From NCBI GenBank assembly GCA_934444485.1, contig CAKSCN010000109.1:1-8447 (forward strand): 8,447 nt of DNA, written 5' to 3'. The notes beneath the pieces were generated by a model. That model worked only from the letters and a program-made list of their open reading frames with translations. It was not told the DNA's origin and did no database searches. The position numbers were made by a program, and so were the translations under genes. Below, piece by piece: positions 1-7,490 of this stretch. Position 1 is the stretch's first letter. Each line of letters opens with the position of its first letter. The DNA comes from an uncultured Eubacteriales bacterium. GTDB lineage: Bacteria > Bacillota > Clostridia > Oscillospirales > CAG-382.

Positions 1-1632
1 GAGTACGAAAACGGTGAGTTTGTCGGCGGTTCAACAAGAGGCGACGGCTATATCGGAGAAAACATCACCGAGAACCTGAAAACAATAAAGTCAATACCGC
101 AGAAGTTGGCAAAGCCTATCCCCTACCTTTGCGTAAGAGGCGAGGTGTATATGCCGAAGAGCGTTTTCGCAAAGCTGAACGACGAACGTGAGCTTTCCGG
201 CGAATCCCTTTTTGCAAACCCGAGAAATGCGGCGGCAGGGTCGCTGAGACAGCTTGACAGCAGGATTACCGCCTCACGAGGTCTCGACATCTTCGTTTTC
301 AACATTCAGGAGGCACGGGGGGCTGTGGAAATTCACTCTCATCGTGAAAGTCTTGACTACCTAAAGGGACTCGGCTTTGTCGTCTCTCCGTCGTACAACG
401 TATTTTCCGACTTCGGCAAAATGAAAGACGAAATCGCTTTCTTCAACGAGAATCGTGACAACCTCAATTTCGACATAGACGGTGCGGTAATCAAGGTGGA
501 CGACTTTGCAAAGCGTGAACTGCTCGGCGAAAAGTCCAATGCGCCGAAATGGGCGGTTGCGTTTAAATATCCGCCGGAAGAGAAGGAAACAAAGCTTCTC
601 GGGATTGAGGTGAACGTCGGAAGAACGGGAGTAATAACCCCGTTTGCTGTACTCGAACCGGTACGGCTTGCCGGAACAACCGTATCGAAGGCGACGCTCC
701 ACAATGCTGATTTCATTGCCGAAAAGGAAATAATGATAGGAGATACGGTACTTGTACGCAAAGCCGGAGAAATTATTCCGGAAATACTCTCTTCGGTAAA
801 ATCCAAAAGGGACGGTACCGAGAAACCTTTCTCAATGCCGACGGTATGTCCGTCATGCGGCGCACCGGTTGTGCGTGAAGAAGGCGAAGCGGCATACAGA
901 TGCACCGACCCGAAATGTCCGGCGCAGCTTGTGAGAAGGCTCACGCACTTTGTCTCACGTGACGCCATGAACATTGACGGATGCGGCGAAGCGCAGGTAA
1001 CACAGCTCACCGAAAAGGGACTTGTTCATGACGCCTCCGACCTTTACAGGCTCACAGCAGGCGAACTCGAGAGCCTTGACAGAATGGGCAAAAAGTCGGC
1101 AGAGAATCTTATTGCGGCAATTGAGGCTTCAAAAAATGCGGGTCTTGCGAGAGTGCTTTTTGCTCTCGGCATACGCCACATCGGAAAAACAGGTGCGGAA
1201 TCGCTTGCGGCGCACTACGGCAGCATTGACGAGGTTATGAACGCAAGCTTTGAAGATCTTTGCGGAATTGACGATGTGGGTGCAATTTGCGCCGAAAGTA
1301 TAAGAAGCTACTTTGAAAGCAGCGACGCTGTAAATCTTGTTGAATCGCTCCGTTCCGCCGGTGTAAATATGAGTGCGGTGCGCACGGTTGTCAGCAACTC
1401 TCTCGAGGGACTTACCTTCGTAATCACCGGCACTCTCCCCGGAATGAAGCGTGGCGAGGCGGCGGCGTTTATCACATCTCACGGCGGCAAGGTGTCCTCA
1501 TCGGTATCGAAGAAAACATCATACCTTCTTGAGGGCGAGGACGGCGGAAGCAAGGTCGCAAAGGCGCAGAGCCTCGGTGTTTCGTCGATATCTCTCGAAG
1601 ATTTAATGAGCATGGCAGAAGAAAATTATTGA
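1..1632 (+). CDS. ligA: NAD-dependent DNA ligase LigA, 5' end outside window
   Basis: LigA seals nicks in duplex DNA during replication and repair, using NAD+ to adenylate its catalytic lysine. The reading frame is open from base 1, so the gene enters from the left. 543 residues are visible against about 650-670 for the family, so roughly 110 N-terminal residues are missing. These include the KxDG adenylation lysine, which should lie just upstream of the first visible codons (YENG, then TRGDG). Visible in order: nucleotidyltransferase motifs NPRNAAAGSLRQLD (217-258), FDIDGAVIKV (469-498) and WAVAFKYP (550-573); the OB fold beginning around 586 with VGRTGVITP; a four-cysteine zinc site, C-x2-C (847-858) and C-x4-C (901-918); tandem helix-hairpin-helix repeats (about 920-1380, for example ALGIRHIGKTG); and a C-terminal BRCT domain (about 1402-1629, with VITGTL and SVSKKTSYL). 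The gene ends in TGA with no clear terminator before the trkA promoter. The TTG at 106 is internal to the domain and is not the start. Confidence 0.97.
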   Translation, partial: EYENGEFVGGSTRGDGYIGENITENLKTIKSIPQKLAKPIPYLCVRGEVYMPKSVFAKLNDERELSGESLFANPRNAAAGSLRQLDSRITASRGLDIFVFNIQEARGAVEIHSHRESLDYLKGLGFVVSPSYNVFSDFGKMKDEIAFFNENRDNLNFDIDGAVIKVDDFAKRELLGEKSNAPKWAVAFKYPPEEKETKLLGIEVNVGRTGVITPFAVLEPVRLAGTTVSKATLHNADFIAEKEIMIGDTVLVRKAGEIIPEILSSVKSKRDGTEKPFSMPTVCPSCGAPVVREEGEAAYRCTDPKCPAQLVRRLTHFVSRDAMNIDGCGEAQVTQLTEKGLVHDASDLYRLTAGELESLDRMGKKSAENLIAAIEASKNAGLARVLFALGIRHIGKTGAESLAAHYGSIDEVMNASFEDLCGIDDVGAICAESIRSYFESSDAVNLVESLRSAGVNMSAVRTVVSNSLEGLTFVITGTLPGMKRGEAAAFITSHGGKVSSSVSKKTSYLLEGEDGGSKVAKAQSLGVSSISLEDLMSMAEENY

Positions 1633-1652
1633 TTGTATTCACCCAAAACCGC

Positions 1653-1681
1653 TTGATTTTCTCCGCAAACGGTGGTATAAT
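1653..1681 (+). promoter_or_regulatory. sigma-A-type promoter for trkA-trkH
   Basis: TTGATT (1653-1658) and TATAAT (1676-1681) are separated by 17 bases. The -10 is preceded by TG at 1673-1674, giving an extended -10. Transcription would start near 1688, leaving a leader of about 34 bases before trkA with AAAGGA (1709-1714) as ribosome binding site, 7 bases from the ATG. A 5-bp inverted repeat, CCGCA (1663-1667) and TGCGG (1683-1687), brackets the -10 box; it could be an operator but is short enough to be chance. Confidence 0.75.
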
Positions 1682-1721
1682 ATGCGGCAGAGAATGTTCG
1701 GTAATCTGAAAGGAACTGTAA

Positions 1722-3080
1722 ATGAAAATCACTATAGCCGGTTACGGCAAAGTCGGTTCGACAATTGCGGAAAGACTTTTAAAGGAAAATCACGATCTGA
1801 CCATCGTTGATATCGATCCGTCCGCCGTCGAGGATGCGAGGGGCGAGCTTGATATCTACGGCACTGTGGGCAACTGCGCTTCTCAGGAGATACTTCGAGA
1901 GGCAGGGATAAAGGAGTCAGACCTCCTTATCGCCGTTACGCAGTCGGACGAGGTCAATCTTCTTTCGTGCCTCATTGCAAAGAAGATCGGAGCAAAAAAG
2001 GCAATCGCACGTGTAAGAAGCCCGATTTATTCCGAGGAAATAGCACTCATTAAGGACGACCTCGGTCTCAGCATGGTAATCAATCCCGAGCTTGCGGCGG
2101 CCGGAGAAATAACCCGTCTTCTCAAGTATCAGTCCGCAACAAAGGTCGAGACTTTTGCTAAGGGACGAGTCGAAATACTTCAATACAAGCTTTCGGACAA
2201 ATGCCCGTTATGCGACGTGAGAGTCATGGACATCTTTGAAAAGCTCAAGCTTCGGGTGCTTATATGCGTGGTTGAGCGAGGCAAAGAGGTGTTTATCCCG
2301 AACGGTTCGTTTATCCTCAAGCAGGGCGACGTTATCTCCTTCGTTGCGGCTTCCGGAGATGCCGACAGGTTCTTCAAGCGTCTCGGAGTCGTCACGGACA
2401 AGATAAAGCGAATACTGATAATAGGCGGCGGACGTCTCACCTACTATCTTGCAAAGAACCTGCTTGAATCCGGGTTCAGCATAAAGATAATAGAGAAAGA
2501 CCGTGAACGCTGTGAAACGCTGAGTGAAGAGCTTCCGGGTGCTATGATAATCAACGGCGACGGAACGGACTGCCGTCTTCTCGACGAAGAGGGACTCTCC
2601 GAATTTCAGGCAATTGCCACGCTTACGGGAAACGATGAGCAGAATATTCTTGTTTCAATGTATGCGGCGAAGAATGCAAAGGGTGCGAAGATAATAACCA
2701 AGGTAAAGCACTCCGACTTTGACGAAATGCTCAAGGATGTTGACGTCGGAAGCATCGTTTCGCCGAAGCACATAACCTCGGACTATATAATAAGGTATGT
2801 GCGTGCAATACAGAATTCCGTCGGCAGTAACGTACAGGCACTCCACAAAATCGTTTCCGACAAGGTTGAGGCACTTGAATTCAGGGTGCGTGAGGCGTCG
2901 GAAATAACAGGCATTCCGCTCCAGGCGCTCAAGCTCAAAAACGATATACTTATAGGCTGTATCAACCGAGGCGGAAAGATAATCGCTCCTAAAGGCGGAG
3001 ACACCATCGAGGTCGGAGACACGGTTATAGTCGTAACGACACGAACGGGACTTTGCGAGCTGAGCGACATATTGCAATAA
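1722..3080 (+). CDS. trkA: Trk potassium uptake system NAD-binding regulator TrkA
   Basis: TrkA is the cytoplasmic gating ring subunit of Trk/Ktr potassium uptake; nucleotide binding to it opens or closes the TrkH pore. The 452-residue product has the full-length duplicated architecture RCK_N-RCK_C-RCK_N-RCK_C (about residues 1-125, 140-220, 229-350 and 370-452). The first Rossmann fold opens with GYGKVG (residues 7-12) and has an acidic residue at the end of strand 2 (VDID, D30), as expected for NAD(H). The second has IIGGGRLTYYLA (from about 234) with E258 (IIEKD) in the equivalent place, so both halves look ligand-competent. The ATG start is supported by AAAGGA 7 bases upstream and by the Rossmann strand beginning at residue 2. 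trkH follows after 25 bases in the same direction, so the two are almost certainly co-transcribed from the promoter at 1653-1681. Confidence 0.96.
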   Translation: MKITIAGYGKVGSTIAERLLKENHDLTIVDIDPSAVEDARGELDIYGTVGNCASQEILREAGIKESDLLIAVTQSDEVNLLSCLIAKKIGAKKAIARVRSPIYSEEIALIKDDLGLSMVINPELAAAGEITRLLKYQSATKVETFAKGRVEILQYKLSDKCPLCDVRVMDIFEKLKLRVLICVVERGKEVFIPNGSFILKQGDVISFVAASGDADRFFKRLGVVTDKIKRILIIGGGRLTYYLAKNLLESGFSIKIIEKDRERCETLSEELPGAMIINGDGTDCRLLDEEGLSEFQAIATLTGNDEQNILVSMYAAKNAKGAKIITKVKHSDFDEMLKDVDVGSIVSPKHITSDYIIRYVRAIQNSVGSNVQALHKIVSDKVEALEFRVREASEITGIPLQALKLKNDILIGCINRGGKIIAPKGGDTIEVGDTVIVVTTRTGLCELSDILQ

Positions 3081-3105
3081 CGGTAAAGTGAGTAAGTAGG
3101 TTAAT

Positions 3106-4554
3106 ATGAATATACGTCAAATTTCAAAAATCACCGGTACGACGATGCTTGCCGTCGGAATTTTTATGATTCTTCCGCTCATTGTTGCCGTGATTTACAA
3201 AGAACCGGAGGGTATTTGGTTCGTGCCGATAACGGCGTTTCTCCTTGCGGTAGGCATTCCGCTTGCGAATATACGAACCGACGTAAGAGAAATCTACGCA
3301 AAGGACGCATACATAACGGTCGCTCTTTCGTGGATACTTATAAGTCTTTTCGGGTGTCTGCCCTTTTACTTCAGCGGAGAAATAAAAGGCTTTATAAACT
3401 GCTTCTTTGAAATAGTTTCGGGATTTACGACGACAGGCTCAACCATACTGAGCGGTGACGAAATTGAGAGCATGAGCAAATGTATGCTGTTCTGGCGAAG
3501 CTTCTCCAACTGGGCGGGCGGCATGGGCGTGCTCGTGTTTATTCTTGCATTTGCTCCCGGAAACGGCGCCAACACTCTGCATCTTCTCCGTGCGGAAAGT
3601 ACGGGGCCGTCGGTAAACAAAATAGCTTCCAAAATGCGCAGTACCGCATCCATCCTATATATCATTTACACTCTGATGACAATTGTCACGATAGCGCTTC
3701 TGCTTGCCGGAGGAATGCCGGTGTTCGATTCGATTACCACAGCCTTGGCGACCGCCGGCACGGGAGGTTTTTCGATAAAAGCGGCAAGCCTCGGCGCATA
3801 CAACAGCTACTATTTACAGGGCGTTGTCACGGTAATGATGATACTTTTCGGAGTGAACTTTTCGCTGTACTATTTTCTCATTCTCGGCGACATAAAAAGC
3901 TTCTTTAAAAACGAGGAGCTGAGAGGGTATTTCCTGGTTATTGCCGCATCGATTGCGCTTATAACGCTCAATATCCGCAGTGCCTTTCCGAGTCTTTTCG
4001 ACGCCTTTCATCACGCCGCATTTCAGGTATCTACGATAATAACGACCTGCGGCTTTGCGACGGTTGACTTCAATCTGTGGCCGACCTTCTCGAAGATGAT
4101 TCTCGTTTTTCTGATGTTCTGCGGTGCTTGCGGAGGCGGAACAGGCGGAGGATTCAAAATATCCCGTATAATAATCCTTCTGAAATCCGTCAAAAAAGAG
4201 CTTTACACGCTTATACATCCGAGAGGCGTAAAAATAATGATGATGGACGGCAAGAAAATCGAACACGAAACCGTCCGCCGTACGAATGTGTATCTTGTCA
4301 GCTACCTTGTAATTCTCATAGTTTCGGTTTTTATCGTGTCTCTTGACAATATATCCTTTGAGGGTGCATTCACTTCGGTTCTCGGAACACTCAACAACAT
4401 AGGTCCGGGACTTGCGGAGGTGGGACCCAATGCGAACTTTGCGTTTCTGTCTCCCCTTTCAAAGCTTGTGATGATACTCGATATGCTCATAGGCAGACTC
4501 GAAATATTCCCGATGCTTATTCTGATGTCTCCGCAGACGTGGATGAAAAAATAA
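3106..4554 (+). CDS. trkH: Trk potassium transporter membrane subunit TrkH
   Basis: TrkH is the pore-forming inner-membrane subunit through which K+ enters; it works with TrkA. The 482 residues contain many hydrophobic segments and the four pore-loop signatures of the TrkH/KtrB superfamily: FTTTGST (residues 107-113), ATAGTGGFS (215-223), TTCGFATVD (313-321) and a divergent fourth loop, LNNIGPGLAEVGP (429-441). The glycine-rich stretch CGGGTGGGFK (342-351) matches the intramembrane loop that regulates the pore, and the C-terminal GRLEIFP is a family hallmark. Length is normal. The start lies 25 bases after trkA with only a modest ribosome site (TAGG at 3097-3100, 5 bases from ATG), which fits translational dependence on trkA. 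The gene is followed by a stem-loop terminator. Confidence 0.96.
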   Translation: MNIRQISKITGTTMLAVGIFMILPLIVAVIYKEPEGIWFVPITAFLLAVGIPLANIRTDVREIYAKDAYITVALSWILISLFGCLPFYFSGEIKGFINCFFEIVSGFTTTGSTILSGDEIESMSKCMLFWRSFSNWAGGMGVLVFILAFAPGNGANTLHLLRAESTGPSVNKIASKMRSTASILYIIYTLMTIVTIALLLAGGMPVFDSITTALATAGTGGFSIKAASLGAYNSYYLQGVVTVMMILFGVNFSLYYFLILGDIKSFFKNEELRGYFLVIAASIALITLNIRSAFPSLFDAFHHAAFQVSTIITTCGFATVDFNLWPTFSKMILVFLMFCGACGGGTGGGFKISRIIILLKSVKKELYTLIHPRGVKIMMMDGKKIEHETVRRTNVYLVSYLVILIVSVFIVSLDNISFEGAFTSVLGTLNNIGPGLAEVGPNANFAFLSPLSKLVMILDMLIGRLEIFPMLILMSPQTWMKK

Positions 4555-4571
4555 GCCCGAGCAAAAGAATT

Positions 4572-4608
4572 CCGCCCTTCGGTTCGATCCGTCGGGCGGT
4601 TTTAATTT
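4572..4608. terminator. intrinsic terminator of trkAH, possibly bidirectional
   Basis: CCGCCC (4572-4577) pairs with GGGCGG (4594-4599). An inner CGG/CCG (4580-4582 with 4589-4591) sits above a 2x2 internal loop. TTTTAATTT follows on the plus strand, 17 bases after the trkH stop. On the minus strand the same stem is followed by AATTCTTTT and lies just beyond the metQ stop at 4633, so it can plausibly terminate both convergent operons. The plus-strand T-run is the better one. Confidence 0.85.
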
Positions 4609-4632
4609 ATACGCTTATATGCTTGACGCTTA

Positions 4633-5487
4633 TCAGTTTATCGGAACAACTGCGCCTTCGTACTTTTCGTTGATGAAGTTCTTAATTTCATCGCTCTTGA
4701 GCGCATCAACAAGTGCCTTCACAAGCTCGTTTTCTTCGTTGCCTTCCTTTACAACAACTATGTTTGCAAAGGTCTGAGCGGCTTCGGACTCGGAGTCCTC
4801 TGTAGCGAGAGCCTCGGAAATGGAGATGCCGTTTGCGATTGCATAGTTGCCGTTGATAACTGCGAGAGCTGCTTCGTCACGCTGGGAAGGAACGAGAGCC
4901 GCTTCCATCTCGACAATGTCAAGGTTCTTGGGGTTCTCAACGATATCGTTCTTTGTTGCGGTGAGGCCTACGCCGTCCTTGAGCTTGATAAGACCGTTAG
5001 CTTCAAGAAGAAGGAGTGCTCTTGCTTCATTTGTTGCATCGTTGGGAACTGCAACCTTGTCGCCCTCTTTGAGTTCGTCAAAGGACTTTGCAGTGCCGGT
5101 GTAAATTCCGTAGGGCTCGTAGTGAATCTTTGCAACGGATACGAGGTGTGTGCCGTTCTCTTCGTTGAACTGCTCGAGGTAAGGTGTGTGCTGGAAGTAG
5201 TTTGCGTCAACATCGCCGCTCTCTGTGGAGGTGTTGGGGATTATGTAGTCGTCCATTACCTTGATGTCAAGAGTGATACCCTCTTTTTCGAGAATAGGCT
5301 TGCACTGCTCGAGAATCTCTGCGTGCGGTGCGGAGCTTGCGGCAACGGTAAGCGTTTTTGTTTCGGTCTTTGTATCGCCGTCGGTGTTGGTGTCGTCAAC
5401 GGTCTTGTTTCCGCATCCGGTGAGAGCGGAAAGTGCGAGGGCTGCCGCAAAGCCTACGGCAAGTACTTTCTTGAGTGTGTTTTTCAT
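4633..5487 (-). CDS. metQ: MetQ/NlpA-family methionine-binding lipoprotein
   Basis: This is the substrate-binding subunit of the methionine ABC importer, tethered to the outer face of the cytoplasmic membrane. The 284-residue protein starts with a lysine-bearing n-region (MKNTLKK), a hydrophobic stretch and a lipobox LTGC with the lipidated cysteine at residue 25. A Thr/Asp-rich linker (about 28-45) follows. The mature domain shows NlpA/MetQ family signatures: TLTVAASSAPHAEIL (45-59), DANYFQHTPYLEQF (94-107), YGIYTGTAKS (126-135), VAVPNDATNEARALLLL (145-161) and INGNYAIANG (211-220). The ATG is supported by AGGAG (5501-5497) with 9 bases of spacing. It is the last gene of metN-metI-metQ. The 105-base gap from metI holds a stem-loop rather than a convincing promoter. 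Methionine is the most likely ligand from family and operon context; close relatives can bind other amino acids. Confidence 0.95.
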   Translation of the reverse strand: MKNTLKKVLAVGFAAALALSALTGCGNKTVDDTNTDGDTKTETKTLTVAASSAPHAEILEQCKPILEKEGITLDIKVMDDYIIPNTSTESGDVDANYFQHTPYLEQFNEENGTHLVSVAKIHYEPYGIYTGTAKSFDELKEGDKVAVPNDATNEARALLLLEANGLIKLKDGVGLTATKNDIVENPKNLDIVEMEAALVPSQRDEAALAVINGNYAIANGISISEALATEDSESEAAQTFANIVVVKEGNEENELVKALVDALKSDEIKNFINEKYEGAVVPIN

Positions 5488-5524
5488 TTTGCATTTCTCC
5501 TTTTTTGAAATGATATTTTTACAC

Positions 5525-5557
5525 CGTTTAATAGACGCTTTGCACGCCCGGTAAACG
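5525..5557 (-). repeat. stem-loop in the metI-metQ gap
   Basis: On the minus strand CGTTTA (5557-5552) and TAAACG (5530-5525) form a perfect 6-bp stem. Inside it GGCG and CGTC can form four more pairs (one G-U) around a 7-base loop. There is no T-run after it, so it does not look like a terminator. A plausible role is as a 3'-end barrier or processing element that lets the binding-protein message accumulate above that of the permease; this is inference from position. Confidence 0.45.
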
Positions 5558-5592
5558 TATGTAATACTGATTCAGGTAGGCTGCCGAAAAGT

Positions 5593-6309
5593 TCAGTCCT
5601 TCTTTGCCTTTTTGCGTGAGTTTCTGATACGTCTGTCGGTGCGTCTTGCGAGAGTTCCGAGGGATTCCTGAAGCACCTGCACGAGAATTACTAAAAGTAT
5701 CGACGAGACATACATTTTCGTGCTGTCAAAGCGGTACAGACCGTACTGAATTGCAACCTGTCCGAGACCTCCGCCGGCTACGAGGTATGTCATGGGGGTG
5801 TAGCCGAGAATTGTCGTAACCGCTATTGCACCGCCGACGATAAGCGAGGGCTTAGCCTCGGGGACGAGGACCTTGGTAATAAGCTGAAACTTATTCGCTC
5901 CCATAGAGAGGGCGGCTTCTATAACACCGGAGTTTACCTCCTTAAGGGAGGACTCAACCATTCGTGCGACAAAAGGCGCCGCCGAAATGACAAGGTAGAA
6001 TATAAAAGCTTTGTTGCCGATTTTCGTTCCGACAAGGAGCTTGGCAAGCGGCTGTGTCATTACGAGAAGTATAATAAACGGCACGGAGCGCAGGAGGTTT
6101 ACAATTAGTCCCACCGCCGCATTTACAAATCTGTTCGGGAAAATGCTTCCGTCGGCGGTACCGTAGAGAAGCACGCCCACAGGCAGACCTATAACATATG
6201 AAAGAACCGTGCTGAAGAATATAATTTTAAGCGTTACGAACACGGCCTCCGCATATAGTGCAGCGTTTCCGCCACCGAAAACATTTGAGATAAGCTCGTT
6301 AAAATTCAT
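5593..6309 (-). CDS. metI: methionine ABC transporter permease MetI
   Basis: MetI is the membrane-spanning permease of the MetNIQ methionine importer; two copies normally form the channel. From the ATG at 6309 the product is 238 residues, close to the family length. It shows about five hydrophobic segments (roughly 20-49, 62-88, 101-116, 157-180 and 198-215). The cytoplasmic coupling loop carries the permease EAA signature EAALSMGANKFQLITKVLVP (131-150), which docks on MetN. The C-terminal tail is strongly basic (RRTDRRIRNSRKKAKKD). The start is set by AGGAAGG (6325-6319) 9 bases upstream and by the match of MNFNELI to where MetI proteins begin. A longer in-frame reading back to 6510 would overlap the end of metN with a basic segment unlike any permease, so it was rejected. 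metN ends 32 bases upstream. Confidence 0.95.
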   Translation of the reverse strand: MNFNELISNVFGGGNAALYAEAVFVTLKIIFFSTVLSYVIGLPVGVLLYGTADGSIFPNRFVNAAVGLIVNLLRSVPFIILLVMTQPLAKLLVGTKIGNKAFIFYLVISAAPFVARMVESSLKEVNSGVIEAALSMGANKFQLITKVLVPEAKPSLIVGGAIAVTTILGYTPMTYLVAGGGLGQVAIQYGLYRFDSTKMYVSSILLVILVQVLQESLGTLARRTDRRIRNSRKKAKKD

Positions 6310-6341
6310 ATATGTGACCCTTCCTTTCCCAAGTCCGACGT

Positions 6342-7367
6342 TCAGACTTTCATGTTCTCGGTTTTGTACGAGATGCCTCTGCTTTCGAGGTATTTCTTTA
6401 CACGTGCGCTCGCATCTGCGTCGTCGGGAAGCTGGATAATCATCTGACCGTAAGCCTTGCCGTCTATGTTTTTGGTGTCCGCACCGAGAATGTTTACGAC
6501 GGCTCTGCATTCAAGGGTCATCCCGGAAATGATGGGTTCAAAAGAAGAGTTTCCGTCAAACACTATACGTATGCACTCGTTTCCGGCGGTTCTCTTTATC
6601 GCATCGGTCTTGGGAAGAATAAGCTCCTTCGCTATATCGGACTGCGGATTTATAAAGACGTCCTTCACAAAGCCCTGTTCGACAACCGTTGCCTTGTCAA
6701 GCACCGCCACTCTGTTGCATATCTGCTCGATTACCTTCATCTCGTGCGTGATTACGATTATCGTAACCTTCATCTTCTCGTTAATCTCCTTGAGAAGCTC
6801 GAGAATGGAGCGTGTGGTGTTCGGGTCAAGTGCGCTTGTCGCTTCGTCGCACAACAGCACCTTCGGATTTGTGGCAAGAGCACGTGCTATTGCGATTCGC
6901 TGTTTCTGACCGCCCGAAAGCTGAGACGGATACGACGCCCATTTGTCGCCGAGTCCGACAACCTCCAAAAGCTCTTTTGCACGTGCCTCCGCTTCTTTCT
7001 TCGCAACGCCCGATATTTCAAGGGGAAAGCATATGTTCTTGAGTGCGTTTCTCTGTTCGAGAAGATTAAAGCTCTGGAATATCATGCTCATCGATCTGCG
7101 TGTTTTCAAAAGCTCCTTTTCGCTGAGGGCCGCAAGGTCTTTTCCGTCAAAAACCACCCTTCCGCTCGTCGGTCTTTCAAGGTAATTGATACAGCGTATC
7201 AGTGTGCTTTTACCTGCACCGGAAAGTCCGATTATACCGAAGATATCGCCTTTGTTTATGCTGAGATTGATATTCTTTATCGCCTCGAAAGGTCCTGCGT
7301 CGCTGTTGAAGACCTTTCCGACATTCTCTACGCTTATCATTACGTTTTCATTAGCATTCGTGTCCAT
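6342..7367 (-). CDS. metN: methionine ABC transporter ATP-binding protein MetN with NIL domain
   Basis: MetN hydrolyses ATP to drive methionine import through MetI. The 341-residue product has the family length (E. coli 343). ABC motifs occur in order: Walker A GLSGAGKST (residues 47-55), Q-loop Q98, signature LSGGQ (150-154), Walker B VLLCDE with E175, D-loop SALD (178-181) and switch His208 (ITHEM). The C-terminal part from about 262 to 338 matches the NIL domain, which in characterised homologues binds methionine and inhibits transport; whether it does here is not shown. The chosen ATG (7367) is preceded by GGGGG (7377-7373) at 5 bases, an unusual ribosome site that can pair with the anti-SD through one G-U. 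An in-frame TTG at 7427 would translate through the terminator hairpin and was rejected. It is first in metN-metI-metQ, behind the attenuator leader. Confidence 0.95.
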   Translation of the reverse strand: MDTNANENVMISVENVGKVFNSDAGPFEAIKNINLSINKGDIFGIIGLSGAGKSTLIRCINYLERPTSGRVVFDGKDLAALSEKELLKTRRSMSMIFQSFNLLEQRNALKNICFPLEISGVAKKEAEARAKELLEVVGLGDKWASYPSQLSGGQKQRIAIARALATNPKVLLCDEATSALDPNTTRSILELLKEINEKMKVTIIVITHEMKVIEQICNRVAVLDKATVVEQGFVKDVFINPQSDIAKELILPKTDAIKRTAGNECIRIVFDGNSSFEPIISGMTLECRAVVNILGADTKNIDGKAYGQMIIQLPDDADASARVKKYLESRGISYKTENMKV

Positions 7368-7388
7368 AAAAACCCCCGATACCGTTTC

Positions 7389-7418
7389 AAAAAAAATAGC
7401 GGGAACCAATTTCCCGCC
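7389..7418 (-). terminator. leader attenuator terminator upstream of metN
   Basis: On the minus strand GCGGGAA (7417-7411), a 5-base loop ATTGG and TTCCCGC (7405-7399) form a perfect 7-bp stem, extendable by one G-U pair (7418 with 7398 region). After TA comes a run of eight T (7396-7389). It lies downstream of the met promoter and 21 bases before the metN ATG, so it must be read through for the operon to be expressed. That position marks it as a regulatory terminator and not the end of another gene. Confidence 0.92.
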
Positions 7419-7490
7419 TAAACTCAACCAAGTACCGACCCAAAATCAAACCGGACAAATATCGGTATCAAACCAAATTGCGAGAAGCGT
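7411..7490 (-). promoter_or_regulatory. candidate antiterminator pairing (segments 2 and 3)
   Basis: TTCTCGC (7486-7480), near the end of the leader ORF, can pair with GCGGGAA (7417-7411), the 5' arm of the terminator, giving 7 bp with one G-U; the two structures exclude each other. The same upstream segment, ACGCTTCTCGC (7490-7480), is also complementary to GTGAGAGCGT (7602-7593) just before the leader start codon: 10 pairs with one bulged U and one G-U. Between segments 2 and 3 a further perfect stem TACCGA (7467-7462) with TCGGTA (7438-7433) would shorten the distance between them. All pairings were found by eye, with no energy calculation. Confidence 0.65.

Noticed and set aside
357..1010. 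Long antisense open frame inside ligA (217 codons)
   Set aside because: The plus strand carries conserved LigA motifs throughout; the antisense frame has no recognisable domain or ribosome site.
6310..6510. 67-residue N-terminal extension of metI
   Set aside because: It overlaps the end of metN in another frame, is rich in Arg and Cys and unlike a permease. The ATG at 6309 has a good AGGAAGG site.
6744..7421. Plus-strand open frames opposite metN
   Set aside because: They are complements of a fully conserved ABC ATPase and read as low-complexity Ser/Arg/Cys sequence.
7368..7427. N-terminal extension of metN from an in-frame TTG at 7427 (MSLGGKLVPAIFF...)
   Set aside because: It would be encoded by the terminator hairpin and its T-run, has no ribosome site, and the ATG at 7367 gives the normal family length.
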